A stretch of DNA of 64,000 bases, from positions 31,989 through 95,988 of IMG/VR virus record IMGVR_UViG_3300032770_000013; one strand, given 5' to 3'. This stretch comes from a virus. The position numbers were made by a program, and so were the translations under genes. A model generated the notes under the pieces. That model worked only from the letters and a program-made list of their open reading frames with translations. It was not told where the DNA came from and searched no databases. Shown piece after piece: positions 16,453-23,960 of the stretch (its first letter is position 1; each line of letters begins with the position of its first letter).

Positions 16453-17662
16453 AATAAGATTTTACCTCATTAGACCCAGAATGACACGCGGCATCAATCT
16501 CGCCCTTCAGCCCCATCCGCAGTTTGTTCAGCCGCATCGCCTTAACGTGCTGGTCCGATGCTATCTCATTGTGCCGTCCGCCGGTAGCCTTTGGCACCAT
16601 ATCCTCAAGCACGTCAAACGTCTCGGCGTGAATGTCCACCAGCGAACTCAGTAGCTTTGATAAGCCTGGCTGACGAAGCAGAAACCGTCCCGCTTCCGCA
16701 TGACGCTGGTATTCCCGCTCGATCAATGCCCGCTTTTCCGGGCCAAACCGCATCCGCTTCACGATCAATACCGCAAACCGGTCAAGGAAATCACCCGGCG
16801 TCAACGGCATCTTCACCGAGCAAATCGGCGAGGGATCATGCAGACGAAGCCGCCGCGCATTGGCCCCGTCTAGGATAAGCCCAATCAGCTCATCATGGTT
16901 GAGGTCCGTGATCTTATATTCCTCGACGTCGAAATCAAACCCGGCAAACTTCGCCACCGAGGCATAGGGGAAAGTATCCTTTGCCCAATAGGCCGGCGCT
17001 CGGCCGCCATCTATATCCGGTGTTGCCAAGGTCTTGCGACACGGCCATTGGCCGGTGACGAATACCGACATCAACCCGCATTGCGGCCCGATCACCCATT
17101 CGGTCGCGCACGCCTTCGCCAATAAATCATGCAGCCCAAGCTTCTTGTCGTTCACCCATACTTTGCGCCCGGCCGCATAAAGCGCAGCTACCAGCCGCGG
17201 ATAGAAGCTCGGTTGCGTGTTCGGCCATGTTGTCGCTTCCACGATCATCACCGTATTCGGCTCAAACGGCGGCGCATTCGGTAATCGCGGAAGACTTAAC
17301 GGCGCTTGCGGATCCAGCCCGAGCACCATGCGGAACATATCGGCGTGGGTTACGTCATGCTGTGTGGGAAGATGATCGAGCTTGATCCTGTTCCGGACCA
17401 TACACGGATGCGCGTAGAACGGCTGGCCGTTGCCGATGATGTTCTCGTATGATCGCTGAAAAGCCTGGTTTGCCTCCGTGCCGAATGTGGCAATGTCATC
17501 GACGCGGTATCGGACGCCCTTGAACAGATCGACCAAACCGACATGGCCGCTTTTAATAACCAGTTCAACGTTGTCTGTCCGATGCTGGCGGCAGAAACTC
17601 TCATAGAGCGAAGCGACCAAGTAGACATCGCCCAAGCCTCCGAGAACTACGATGGTCTGCAT
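16436..17662 (-). CDS. GT9-like glycosyltransferase fused to DUF6165-like domain
   Basis: 408 aa. The N-terminal 270 residues have the heptosyltransferase (GT9) layout: VVLGGLGDVYLVASLYESF at the start, TWPNTQPSFYPRLVAAL mid-way and IGPQCGLMSVF near residue 190. The C-terminal 110 residues (LTPGDFLDRFAVLIVKRMRFG, then a charged helix) resemble DUF6165, a domain found beside glycan genes. A paralogue without this extension lies at 22990-23775. It may modify host surface glycan or a phage product; the substrate cannot be read from sequence. Confidence 0.65.
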   Translation of the reverse strand: MQTIVVLGGLGDVYLVASLYESFCRQHRTDNVELVIKSGHVGLVDLFKGVRYRVDDIATFGTEANQAFQRSYENIIGNGQPFYAHPCMVRNRIKLDHLPTQHDVTHADMFRMVLGLDPQAPLSLPRLPNAPPFEPNTVMIVEATTWPNTQPSFYPRLVAALYAAGRKVWVNDKKLGLHDLLAKACATEWVIGPQCGLMSVFVTGQWPCRKTLATPDIDGGRAPAYWAKDTFPYASVAKFAGFDFDVEEYKITDLNHDELIGLILDGANARRLRLHDPSPICSVKMPLTPGDFLDRFAVLIVKRMRFGPEKRALIEREYQRHAEAGRFLLRQPGLSKLLSSLVDIHAETFDVLEDMVPKATGGRHNEIASDQHVKAMRLNKLRMGLKGEIDAACHSGSNEVKSYYVDKD

Positions 17663-17667
17663 CTGAT

Positions 17668-17871
17668 TTATGGCGCGTAAGTTATTTCCGGAATCTTACC
17701 TCCGACTACGCGCTTGCAATGATCGCACATCAGATAAATGTCATCCATGTGGGTGACGCCTCCGCAACTTGGACAACGCGGTAAGTGCATGTCGCTGAAC
17801 TCGCAAACGCCATCTACGTGCCATGTCTTACACTTACACTCTTCGCAATGAAGAATCATGTCTGCAATCAT
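17668..17871 (-). CDS. Two-knuckle zinc-ribbon microprotein
   Basis: 67 aa with CEECKCKTW, then RCPSCGGVTH, then LMCDHCKRV, i.e. three CxxC pairs forming one or two zinc ribbons. Preceded by a copy of the shared leader motif (17883-17914). Function unknown. Confidence 0.65.
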   Translation of the reverse strand: MIADMILHCEECKCKTWHVDGVCEFSDMHLPRCPSCGGVTHMDDIYLMCDHCKRVVGGKIPEITYAP

Positions 17872-17882
17872 CTGGCTAGCGT

Positions 17883-17914
17883 CTCGCGTTTATGAGTTCT
17901 CAATGCGTGCTCAC
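17883..17914 (-). promoter_or_regulatory. Shared leader motif, copy a
   Basis: Read leftward: GCATTGAGAACTCATAAACG then CGAGAC, a diverged copy of the motif best seen at 19378-19406 and 53801-53829. It lies 12 nt upstream of the ATG at 17871. Probably a leader or promoter element duplicated in front of several small genes. Confidence 0.45.
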
Positions 17915-18396
17915 TCGGCGGCTTCTGGATAGCCAATTGTGGTGCAGGTTGATCGCTCCACAAATCGCAGTGCGATGCAGAGTTCGGTCGTGTTCGTGAC
18001 AAAGCCTGAGCCAAGTAGATACATCAATTCCGGCTCAAACTGATCTTCGTTCAACATGAACACCACGTCCTTGCCTTGGCCGCAGGCGTAGCCAGCTTCC
18101 AAATGGGCGGAACGCCCACACGGCAGAACAAGCACGCAGGTATCGCACCAGTTAAGCGCGTCCTTGTCGAGCTTGAACCCGGACGCCGCAATAGGATGGC
18201 GCTCGATCTCGACGACGTATTTTTGTAGGGACCAGTCCTTCCATTCGCGATCTATGGCAGACCAGTGGAAGCCCTCGTTGCCATCGGCCGGATGCCGAAA
18301 GTCATAGACTTCGTGACCTTCAGCACGCAACGCCTCGACGACTTTCGGCTGTAGTTTGTTACGCCAAGACGATGCCACATAGATTTTGCGTTTCAT
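17911..18396 (-). CDS. Nucleoside deoxyribosyltransferase-like protein
   Basis: 161 aa. KIYVASSWRN at the N-terminus, a central DWSLQKYV, DTCVLVLPCGRSAHLEAGYA and the GKDVVFML strand are the pattern of the nucleoside 2-deoxyribosyltransferase/SLOG-related Rossmann family; E near residue 98 in SAHLEAGY would be the usual catalytic glutamate. Such enzymes cleave or transfer the base of deoxynucleosides. Preceded by leader motif b. Good family call; substrate unknown. Confidence 0.7.
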   Translation of the reverse strand: MKRKIYVASSWRNKLQPKVVEALRAEGHEVYDFRHPADGNEGFHWSAIDREWKDWSLQKYVVEIERHPIAASGFKLDKDALNWCDTCVLVLPCGRSAHLEAGYACGQGKDVVFMLNEDQFEPELMYLLGSGFVTNTTELCIALRFVERSTCTTIGYPEAAE

Positions 18397-18405
18397 TTTT
18401 CAGAC

Positions 18406-18440
18406 CTCGCGTTAAGGAGCGGTTAGAGCGTGCTTTGCTA
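18406..18440 (-). promoter_or_regulatory. Shared leader motif, copy b
   Basis: Leftward: TAGCAAAGCACGCTCTAACC followed by CCTTAACGCGAGG, just upstream of ATG 18396 and overlapping the stop of the gene at 18438. It shares the GCTCTAA and ACGCGAGG halves with the other copies. Confidence 0.45.
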
Positions 18441-18926
18441 TGGCGCGTCAGCGATGCCACCGCTGGCGCGGAGGTCCGCGTAGCTGGCCTCGTCAACGGC
18501 GCGATTAAGCTCAATCTGCAAAAGCGTCCCGACCACCGTATCTATCACCTGATACCAAGTTGGCGAGCTAGGCGTCTGGTTGCGAAAGACATTCATCAAC
18601 TCGGTGAGTTCGTTCAAGCTCGCCATTTTGCTTCCTTCCTTGCGGCGACAAAGCTTGCAGCGGCCGTTGCCTAGGTTATGCTCCGCTTTGGATATTGGAG
18701 TATTGCAATCTCGACAAACGTGTCGCGGAAGATCGCTCGTTGCTTCGGCTTTTCTTAAAGCTTCGCCAGCGATCTTTCGACATGCTATCAGCCGCGCCGG
18801 TGTGTCTTTGTACTCACCTTCGCCCCAGCCGATCTTCTCGATGGTCCATAGGGCTCTCTCCATTAAAGCCTCACGGCTAGGAGTTTTGCCGTCCTTGTAA
18901 AGATGTGCCGCCCAATGTGAAGTCAT
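18438..18926 (-). CDS. Zinc-finger-containing phage protein
   Basis: 162 aa. A central CRDCNTPISKAEHNLGNGRC then CRRKEG forms a DksA-like CxxC...CxxC knuckle. N- and C-terminal parts are helical and unrecognised. It may have an internal start (MASLNELTELMNVF) giving a short second product. Member of the 17.7-20.4 kb repeat-linked gene group. Confidence 0.55.
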   Translation of the reverse strand: MTSHWAAHLYKDGKTPSREALMERALWTIEKIGWGEGEYKDTPARLIACRKIAGEALRKAEATSDLPRHVCRDCNTPISKAEHNLGNGRCKLCRRKEGSKMASLNELTELMNVFRNQTPSSPTWYQVIDTVVGTLLQIELNRAVDEASYADLRASGGIADAP

Positions 18927-18976
18927 CGGTAAATCCTAAGCGTTCCCGGTGAAGGCATGGCGACGGCGAAGTTCAT

Positions 18977-18994
18977 TTAGAGCGCACTTTGCTA
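18977..18994 (-). promoter_or_regulatory. Shared leader motif, copy c (half)
   Basis: Leftward TAGCAAAGTGCGCTCTAA, one base pair change class away from copy b, located just before the 18438-18926 gene and overlapping the end of the 125-aa gene. Only the GCTCTAA half of the motif is present. Confidence 0.4.
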
Positions 18995-19369
18995 AATCGT
19001 AATGACGGGAGAACTGACCTCAGCCCGATCAGGCCAATATGGAAAACTGATCGCAGCCCGAGGTTCTGCTGCATCTATGTCATAGGCCAATTTGCCATCA
19101 TGGAATCGCGAGTCTTTGAACACGGTGCCGCATCGCTTATTTTGGAAAACGCCGTCAGCGACCTTGACCCATTCGTCATCGGCGCCGGTCAATGGCGCAA
19201 GCGGCTTCCCAGCAATACACCGCATCAGAACCGGTGCGACAGCGTGGACAGCGCCTCCGCTGTCCCATTGACCGAAGAACTTTTCCAGTATCTCGATCAT
19301 TACTCGGCTATCTTCTTCGCCGAAGTTGATTGCGGCGAGTTCGGTTTTAGCTTGGTCAACGATGCTCAT
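18992..19369 (-). CDS. Phage protein, unknown
   Basis: 125 aa; MSIVDQAKTELAAINFGEED, then ILEKFFGQWDSGG, GADDEWVKV. It looks soluble and folded but is not recognised. Preceded by GAGGAGGG and leader motif copy d. Confidence 0.6.
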   Translation of the reverse strand: MSIVDQAKTELAAINFGEEDSRVMIEILEKFFGQWDSGGAVHAVAPVLMRCIAGKPLAPLTGADDEWVKVADGVFQNKRCGTVFKDSRFHDGKLAYDIDAAEPRAAISFPYWPDRAEVSSPVITI

Positions 19370-19377
19370 AGTCCCTC

Positions 19378-19406
19378 CTCGCGTTTATAAGTCCTTAGAG
19401 CGCGCT
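19378..19406 (-). promoter_or_regulatory. Shared leader motif, copy d
   Basis: On the + strand CTCGCGTTTATAAGTCCTTA then GAGCGCGCT. It matches 53801-53829 at about 25 of 29 positions. It directly precedes the ribosome binding site of the 125-aa gene and contains the stop codon of the 53-aa gene upstream. Confidence 0.55.
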
Positions 19407-19546
19407 CGCTCGATCTCGCGACGCGCTATTTCACGGCATTTTCTTTTTGACCATTCCCTTCGCTGACGTGGACCCTCTGCTCGTTCCTCGCGGCGAAGCG
19501 TCAGAAATGCCCGGTGGATCGGATCGGGCCACCGTTGTGTTTTCAT
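19385..19546 (-). CDS. Very small basic protein
   Basis: 53 aa, nearly one third Arg/Lys/Glu (FLTLRREERAEG, then REIARREIERARS), a single charged helix. ATG 19546 overlaps the stop of the 68-aa gene (ATGA), supporting translation. Possibly nucleic-acid binding; not recognised. Confidence 0.5.
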   Translation of the reverse strand: MKTQRWPDPIHRAFLTLRREERAEGPRQRREWSKRKCREIARREIERARSKDL

Positions 19547-19749
19547 TTCGGAACCTCACGATTCTCAATGCGGCGATAGCAGTCTGGATGATATTTCCTA
19601 TGATCGACCTGAATCATCGGACCTTCGCCGAGCGGATTTCGACAAGCTGCGCATGGGATGGCGCTGATGATCGCTCCAAGAAAACACTCAAACCGCTGCA
19701 CCGATGGCTCCGGCTCGTAATATCCATCCCTGTGCCTGCCGTAAATCAT
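19543..19749 (-). CDS. Zinc-knuckle microprotein
   Basis: 68 aa with CAACRNPLGEGPM, then DHRKYHPDCY, a CxxC...H...C arrangement resembling a LIM or treble-clef half. Coupled by ATGA to the 53-aa gene. Function unknown. Confidence 0.55.
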   Translation of the reverse strand: MIYGRHRDGYYEPEPSVQRFECFLGAIISAIPCAACRNPLGEGPMIQVDHRKYHPDCYRRIENREVPK

Positions 19750-19802
19750 CAGAATTTGCCCTCGTCCTTACCTCGCTGTTTCACGCCGACGCGATGACTG
19801 GA

Positions 19803-20291
19803 TCACAGAAACACATCGAGGCGACCGGCCTCTATATTGGCGATGGCCTCTCGTAGCCTCTGAGCTTTGTCAGCGGCCATGCGTTCTTCGGATTCGGCAC
19901 GCTCTAGCCTATAGCGCGCCGATTGAAGCATTTTCGTCAGACTTCGCTTGGCGCCCTTGCGCAGATAGAAATTATCGCGACTCGAATTGGAATGGTTGAG
20001 GTTCACAATGTCCGCATCATCGTAGTAATCAGCCTGGTGCTCACTGGACTTTTCGAGGTCCGCGAGATTGCCCAAGTGCTCCAACGTCAACGCCGGCAGA
20101 TCGGCTTCTGCAAAGGATCGACCGTCATTGCCGCTGCCCCAAAAGGTATCTCGCAGCCGACCATTCTTGACGACGGCTATGCAGGAACAACAATGGTAGC
20201 GACCCCATGAACCGTCGCGCTCAGGGTCGGGTTCGCGAAAGCGCCAACGATAAATGTCGCCTTCCCGCAACTTCTCTGAAACTTCTGCCAT
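19803..20291 (-). CDS. Conserved-looking phage protein, unknown
   Basis: 162 aa. The first 65 residues look like a small beta domain (REGDIYRWRFREPD, HCCSCIAVVKNG, DTFWGSG); the last 50 form a coiled coil (ARYRLERAESEERMAADK). A 44-bp repeat identical to one upstream of 54044-54292 ends 40 nt before its ATG. Confidence 0.6.
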   Translation of the reverse strand: MAEVSEKLREGDIYRWRFREPDPERDGSWGRYHCCSCIAVVKNGRLRDTFWGSGNDGRSFAEADLPALTLEHLGNLADLEKSSEHQADYYDDADIVNLNHSNSSRDNFYLRKGAKRSLTKMLQSARYRLERAESEERMAADKAQRLREAIANIEAGRLDVFL

Positions 20292-20330
20292 CGCTCGCCT
20301 CTGTTTCGCCGCCTCGCGTCTAAGCGATAA

Positions 20331-20374
20331 CTGACGGGCGCTTTGATTTCATTGATCTGCGCACACACACTGCC
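20331..20374 (-). repeat. 44-bp identical repeat, copy 1
   Basis: Identical over 44 bp to 54333-54376. It begins CTGACGGGCGCTTTG on the + strand and ends ACACACACTGCC. It is placed 40 nt upstream of the ATG at 20291, the same distance as the second copy from its gene. It is flanked by the two halves of the shared leader motif (CTCGCG... at 20313 and CCTTAGAGCGCAC at 20373). Probably a duplicated promoter or operator. Confidence 0.7.
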
Positions 20375-20392
20375 TTAGAGCGCACCCATCGA

Positions 20393-20542
20393 TTACCCGA
20401 CTCCACGCCGCGCCGTTCCGAGGTCAGGATAACGTATTATCTCTTGATGCACGGACAAGTCCACTTCCTCAAGGTTAACGCGCCCAAGCCGATGAGGAAT
20501 AAATCCCCGCCACTCTATCGTGCCTATCCGGTTGTCGCTCAT
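20393..20542 (-). CDS. Stand-alone copy of glycosyltransferase C-terminal domain
   Basis: 49 aa. From residue 9 it aligns with the last 45 residues of the gene at 21597-22784: IEWRGFIPHRLGRVNLEE versus VEWGGFIYAVPHRSGRIYLEE, then HQEIIRYPDL versus HPEIMRYSDL, both ending ARR. ATG 20542 overlaps the TGA of tnpB (ATGA). So TnpB is sandwiched between a full gene and a detached copy of its last domain. This may be a remnant of a paralogue or a functional mini-protein. Confidence 0.65.
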   Translation of the reverse strand: MSDNRIGTIEWRGFIPHRLGRVNLEEVDLSVHQEIIRYPDLGTARRGVG

Positions 20543-21600
20543 TGAGCTACACGTCCCCGGCTTCCCTCAACAGGACCCGCAGCACTACGGGCGAGAATGT
20601 TCTTTGCACTATTGTGGTCACGGTCATGGACCGCACCACATTCATCACAAATCCATTCCCTTATTCGCAACCCTTTTTGACCTTTTGGGCCACTGCGCGC
20701 ACCGCACGCAGAACAGGTTACGGTCGTAAAACTCTCGTTCACTTCCTCATAACCTACTGATTTGTATTTCAGCATGGTACGGAAAGTAGACCAACTAGCA
20801 TCCAGCACGGACTTTGCCATCCGTGTCTGTGCAAGCTGCTTCGCATTGACGTTGCCCACGACGATTAGCGAGTATCGAGCCGCAAGCTCCGTCGAAAGTT
20901 TGTGTAGAAAATCTTGGCGACAGTTTTGGATTTTGATCCACAGACGCCGCGACTTTCGCTGGTTATTGGCGCGCTGAGATTTAGCTATTCGCTGTTCATA
21001 TTGCCGATAATATTGCGGTGCTCCAATCCTGCGGCCATCGCTCAATGTGACGAATGATTTTAGACCGAGATCAATCCCAATAGCTGCATCTCCGCCAATC
21101 CGCTGCTCAACCTCAACATGAAAACAAACATACCAGCGACCCAAGCTATCTTCAACGAAGTAGCCGCCTTTAGCATTCTCAGGAAGCGGTCTGCCGCCTT
21201 CCCAAAATCGATATCTCTTACGAAAATAAGTAATAGTATTGCCTTCAATTTGACGACCTTGATTCTGAAATGGTATCCATCCCAAAGAACGTTTCGCACC
21301 AAAACTTGATCTGAAATTCGGAGCACGTTTAATCTTGTCTCGAGCAACAGCAAACTGCCGACAAACCTCGCCTACACTCTGCTGATTCAAATTCAATATT
21401 TTGCTGACTCCCTTGCAAAGCTTTTGTAGATCATAGTGAGTTGCCCATTTACGAGGCTTCTCACCAGCCCGATAGCGTGCTTGCACGTCAAGTTGTTGAG
21501 CACAGCAGTAATTCCAAACCTGATTAACAGCATAAGCATGTCGCCTCAGCGTCTTTTTGGCTGAGCGATCTTTGATGCGATATTTATAAGTGAGAATCAT
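20539..21600 (-). CDS. tnpB: TnpB RNA-guided nuclease (IS200/IS605 family)
   Basis: 353 aa, the usual TnpB length. An N-terminal HTH-like region (LTYKYRIKDRSAKKTLRRHA) is followed by RuvC-I GIDLGLKSFVTLSDG (catalytic Asp), a bridge segment, then SLIVVGNVNAKQLAQTRMAK at RuvC-II where the usual Glu is absent. A zinc ribbon CSACGARSG...CDECG and RuvC-III HDRDHNSAKNIL follow. No TnpA accompanies it. Its ATG overlaps the preceding stop and its stop overlaps the next ATG, so no obvious left/right ends remain; an omegaRNA would be expected from its 3' end. Confidence 0.9.
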   Translation of the reverse strand: MILTYKYRIKDRSAKKTLRRHAYAVNQVWNYCCAQQLDVQARYRAGEKPRKWATHYDLQKLCKGVSKILNLNQQSVGEVCRQFAVARDKIKRAPNFRSSFGAKRSLGWIPFQNQGRQIEGNTITYFRKRYRFWEGGRPLPENAKGGYFVEDSLGRWYVCFHVEVEQRIGGDAAIGIDLGLKSFVTLSDGRRIGAPQYYRQYEQRIAKSQRANNQRKSRRLWIKIQNCRQDFLHKLSTELAARYSLIVVGNVNAKQLAQTRMAKSVLDASWSTFRTMLKYKSVGYEEVNESFTTVTCSACGARSGPKGQKGLRIREWICDECGAVHDRDHNSAKNILARSAAGPVEGSRGRVAQ

Positions 21601-22784
21601 TTTGATGACATTAAGCGTCTGGCTTCTGACAGGTCGGAATAACGCATTATTTCGGGATGTTTTCCTAAGTCGATTTCCTCAAGGTATATTCGTCCTGATC
21701 GATGAGGGACGGCATAGATGAAACCGCCCCACTCTACAAGATTAGCTCCACCATAGGATTCAACCAATCGCGCCCGCGGCCCGCTATGCACAACATTTTG
21801 CGTGTGGCTGTTTACCCGGATCAGCTTCTTCGGCGGCCCTTTCGGCGTCTGCACCGCCGGCAGCACCACATCAGGCGGCTTGGGCAGAATAGCTATCGCT
21901 TCCGCTATTCTGCTCGGCTTGCGCTTTAATGCCGCCAATTGCTGCTCGTGCACCTCTTCCCATCGGTCGAGAACTTCCAGCGCAGCATCGTAAAACCCGC
22001 CATCCGGCGCAAACCGAACTATCCTCGCCCATTCGCCTTGGACCCGCAGCGATCTGGCCTCAGCCACAACCGGCCGACCATACCCGATCGATGTCACATA
22101 CCGGACCGACGATACCAGATCCCACCACGGATATTGCTTAAGATCCAAGACTACACGCGAATACGGCAAGCGCCGATCCCGCTCGGCCAATGGCGTTGAA
22201 TGCGGGATGACGTCGACCGAATGCCCGCGATGAATGAATTGGTCGAGCGTCTTGGTTCGGCGCCGGGTCAGGCTCCCGAAAAAGCAGAAATCATATCGCG
22301 GCATAACCTTGCCTCTTACCCTCGCCACGCTGGTCCGCGGCGGCACTATCGTCTTGAACCGCTTGCCCCAGACCATATCAATATCGGCCGCCCGAGGCAC
22401 AAACCGCCTGATAATCTTGGCGGTATCCGGTGCATAGCACCATGCCGCTGTCATATACGGTGCACTCTCAATGAAGCACTCCGCCCGCTCGATCCAGTCG
22501 TCCGAGGTGCGGTAGTTCCAGACCACGCCTTCATCGGTAACCAATGTCGGCTCTTCCGTCACCAGCACAATCATCTGGTAGCCAGCCTCGGCAAGTGATT
22601 GCACCAGCCTTGGATTATTGGTTACTTCGCTGACGCCTTCGGAGAAGATGTTAAACCACGGCGGAGGGAGGAATATCCCGCGATTGACGGCAAATTCATG
22701 CCCCAATGCTTCGATCTGGTCGCGGAGATCGTCTACTTGATCGCCAGCTTGGGCATCGATCGAGAGCATGTAGCTGAAGCGCAT
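21597..22784 (-). CDS. Glycosyltransferase-like protein with small C-terminal domain
   Basis: 395 aa. MRFSYMLSIDAQAG start, a central RYDFCFFGSLTRRRTKTLD, PYSRVVLDLKQYPWWDLVSSVRYVTS and GYGRPVVAEARSLR look like a GT-B-type glycosyltransferase, with the SxGRPVVxE donor-site loop. The last about 45 residues (WGGFIYAVPHRSGRIYLEE) form a separate small domain, repeated as the 49-aa gene beyond tnpB. It neighbours two GT9-like genes. Acceptor unknown. Confidence 0.55.
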   Translation of the reverse strand: MRFSYMLSIDAQAGDQVDDLRDQIEALGHEFAVNRGIFLPPPWFNIFSEGVSEVTNNPRLVQSLAEAGYQMIVLVTEEPTLVTDEGVVWNYRTSDDWIERAECFIESAPYMTAAWCYAPDTAKIIRRFVPRAADIDMVWGKRFKTIVPPRTSVARVRGKVMPRYDFCFFGSLTRRRTKTLDQFIHRGHSVDVIPHSTPLAERDRRLPYSRVVLDLKQYPWWDLVSSVRYVTSIGYGRPVVAEARSLRVQGEWARIVRFAPDGGFYDAALEVLDRWEEVHEQQLAALKRKPSRIAEAIAILPKPPDVVLPAVQTPKGPPKKLIRVNSHTQNVVHSGPRARLVESYGGANLVEWGGFIYAVPHRSGRIYLEEIDLGKHPEIMRYSDLSEARRLMSSK

Positions 22785-22792
22785 TCATGCCT

Positions 22793-22987
22793 CTATTTTT
22801 GTTTACGGTATTTATGACGATTGGCCGCGATATTGGCCATTAATCGTTGGTCGTAGCAAGGACCGCAATAAGTCTTTCTATTATCGTTCAAGCGCATTCC
22901 GCATTTAGCACATTTTTTAGTAACAATTTTCGCACGGTTGCCCGCTTCAATCCGATGCCCAGCTTCCCATCCAATCGCTCTTGTCAT
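22793..22987 (-). CDS. Zinc-ribbon microprotein
   Basis: 64 aa: an N-terminal basic segment, then CAKCGMRLNDNRKTYCGPCY (CxxC...CxxC) and a Lys/Arg tail. ATG 22987 lies 2 nt from the stop of the GT9-like gene. Treble-clef-like, probably nucleic-acid binding. Confidence 0.6.
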   Translation of the reverse strand: MTRAIGWEAGHRIEAGNRAKIVTKKCAKCGMRLNDNRKTYCGPCYDQRLMANIAANRHKYRKQK

Positions 22988-22989
22988 TT

Positions 22990-23775
22990 TCAAATACCAA
23001 CGGCAATCCTCTCGACGGCCTCTTCCCAATTGGTAGGAGATACCACGAAATGCCTGACGTCCGGATGGTCATTCCCTGCGAAGGTGGAACAATGGCCATA
23101 CGGCATGGTTTCGGTCAAGCCAAAGAGATAAGGATTTGCCTTGCTCAATTCGCAAATAGCAAAGGTCTTGCGGCAAAAGAATAGCGCATCGCAGAGCACC
23201 GACATAACCCCACATTGCGGACCAATGACATGCTCGGAAGCATCGCACTGATCGAACAACTCCCGTAGCGACCATTCCGGCTCGACTAGCCTAGCGTCCA
23301 TGCGCTTTGCCAGCGCCTCCCAGAATTGAGGCGGCAGATTTGGCCACGACCGCGACGTATGGATTATCAGCGTGCCACTACCCCGCACGATCCTTCGTGG
23401 ACCGAACGGGACTTCCAGCGGCGCCCACGGCGAAAGGCCGAGTAATGCGCGGTACATATCCGCTTGGCTGACACGAGGCTTAACCGTCAGTTGGTCGATA
23501 CGAACCGGTGTCCGAACGAAATGCGGGTGAACGTAGTAAAATCCGCGGTCGGCAATCTCGTTGGCATGGCTGAGTTGAAAGAACTGGCTTCCTTCCGCCG
23601 AGGCCACAACCTCATCGCTCGCCTCGTAATCCACGCCGAACATTTGCGGGATTGCGACCTGCGCCGATTTGACTACCACGCAAGCCTTGATGCTGTGTTC
23701 CTTTTCAAAGGCACGGACAAGACCGCAGATGAGATAAGCATCCCCAACGCCATATAGAGCCACGAGGCGAATCAC
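22990..23775 (-). CDS. GT9-like glycosyltransferase, short paralogue
   Basis: 261 aa from GTG 23775, which overlaps the TGA of the preceding gene (GTGA). [39 protein letters not shown] and HVIGPQCGVMSVLCDALFF mirror 16436-17662, including the IGPQCGxMSV donor-site motif. It lacks the C-terminal extension. Heptosyltransferase-type fold; substrate unknown. Confidence 0.6.
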   Translation of the reverse strand: MIRLVALYGVGDAYLICGLVRAFEKEHSIKACVVVKSAQVAIPQMFGVDYEASDEVVASAEGSQFFQLSHANEIADRGFYYVHPHFVRTPVRIDQLTVKPRVSQADMYRALLGLSPWAPLEVPFGPRRIVRGSGTLIIHTSRSWPNLPPQFWEALAKRMDARLVEPEWSLRELFDQCDASEHVIGPQCGVMSVLCDALFFCRKTFAICELSKANPYLFGLTETMPYGHCSTFAGNDHPDVRHFVVSPTNWEEAVERIAVGI

Positions 23776-23960
23776 GACAATCTCTTTCGCTTGGGCCGCA
23801 CATTGTCCCGAGCTCGCTGACAAACTTCATGCCAGCAGCGCCGGCAGAATGCTTTGCCCGGACGCGTTGTCCTCATAATTCCCCGCCACGGATAAGCGGT
23901 CGATTGGATCTTGACCAGCATCGTGTCCGGATGACGTGGACAAAACCAATGGGCGATCAT
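23772..23960 (-). CDS. Zinc-knuckle microprotein
   Basis: 62 aa: CPRHPDTM near the N-terminus and [10 protein letters not shown], then a basic tail (RPKRKRLS). A CxxH...CxxC knuckle. GTGA-coupled to the GT9-like gene and 3 nt from the SLOG gene. Confidence 0.6.
   Translation of the reverse strand: MIAHWFCPRHPDTMLVKIQSTAYPWRGIMRTTRPGKAFCRRCWHEVCQRARDNVRPKRKRLS

Noticed and set aside
20393-21600. Complete IS200/IS605 element with TnpA
   Set aside because: No TnpA open frame or clear terminal hairpins flank TnpB, and gene overlaps leave no room for a left end.
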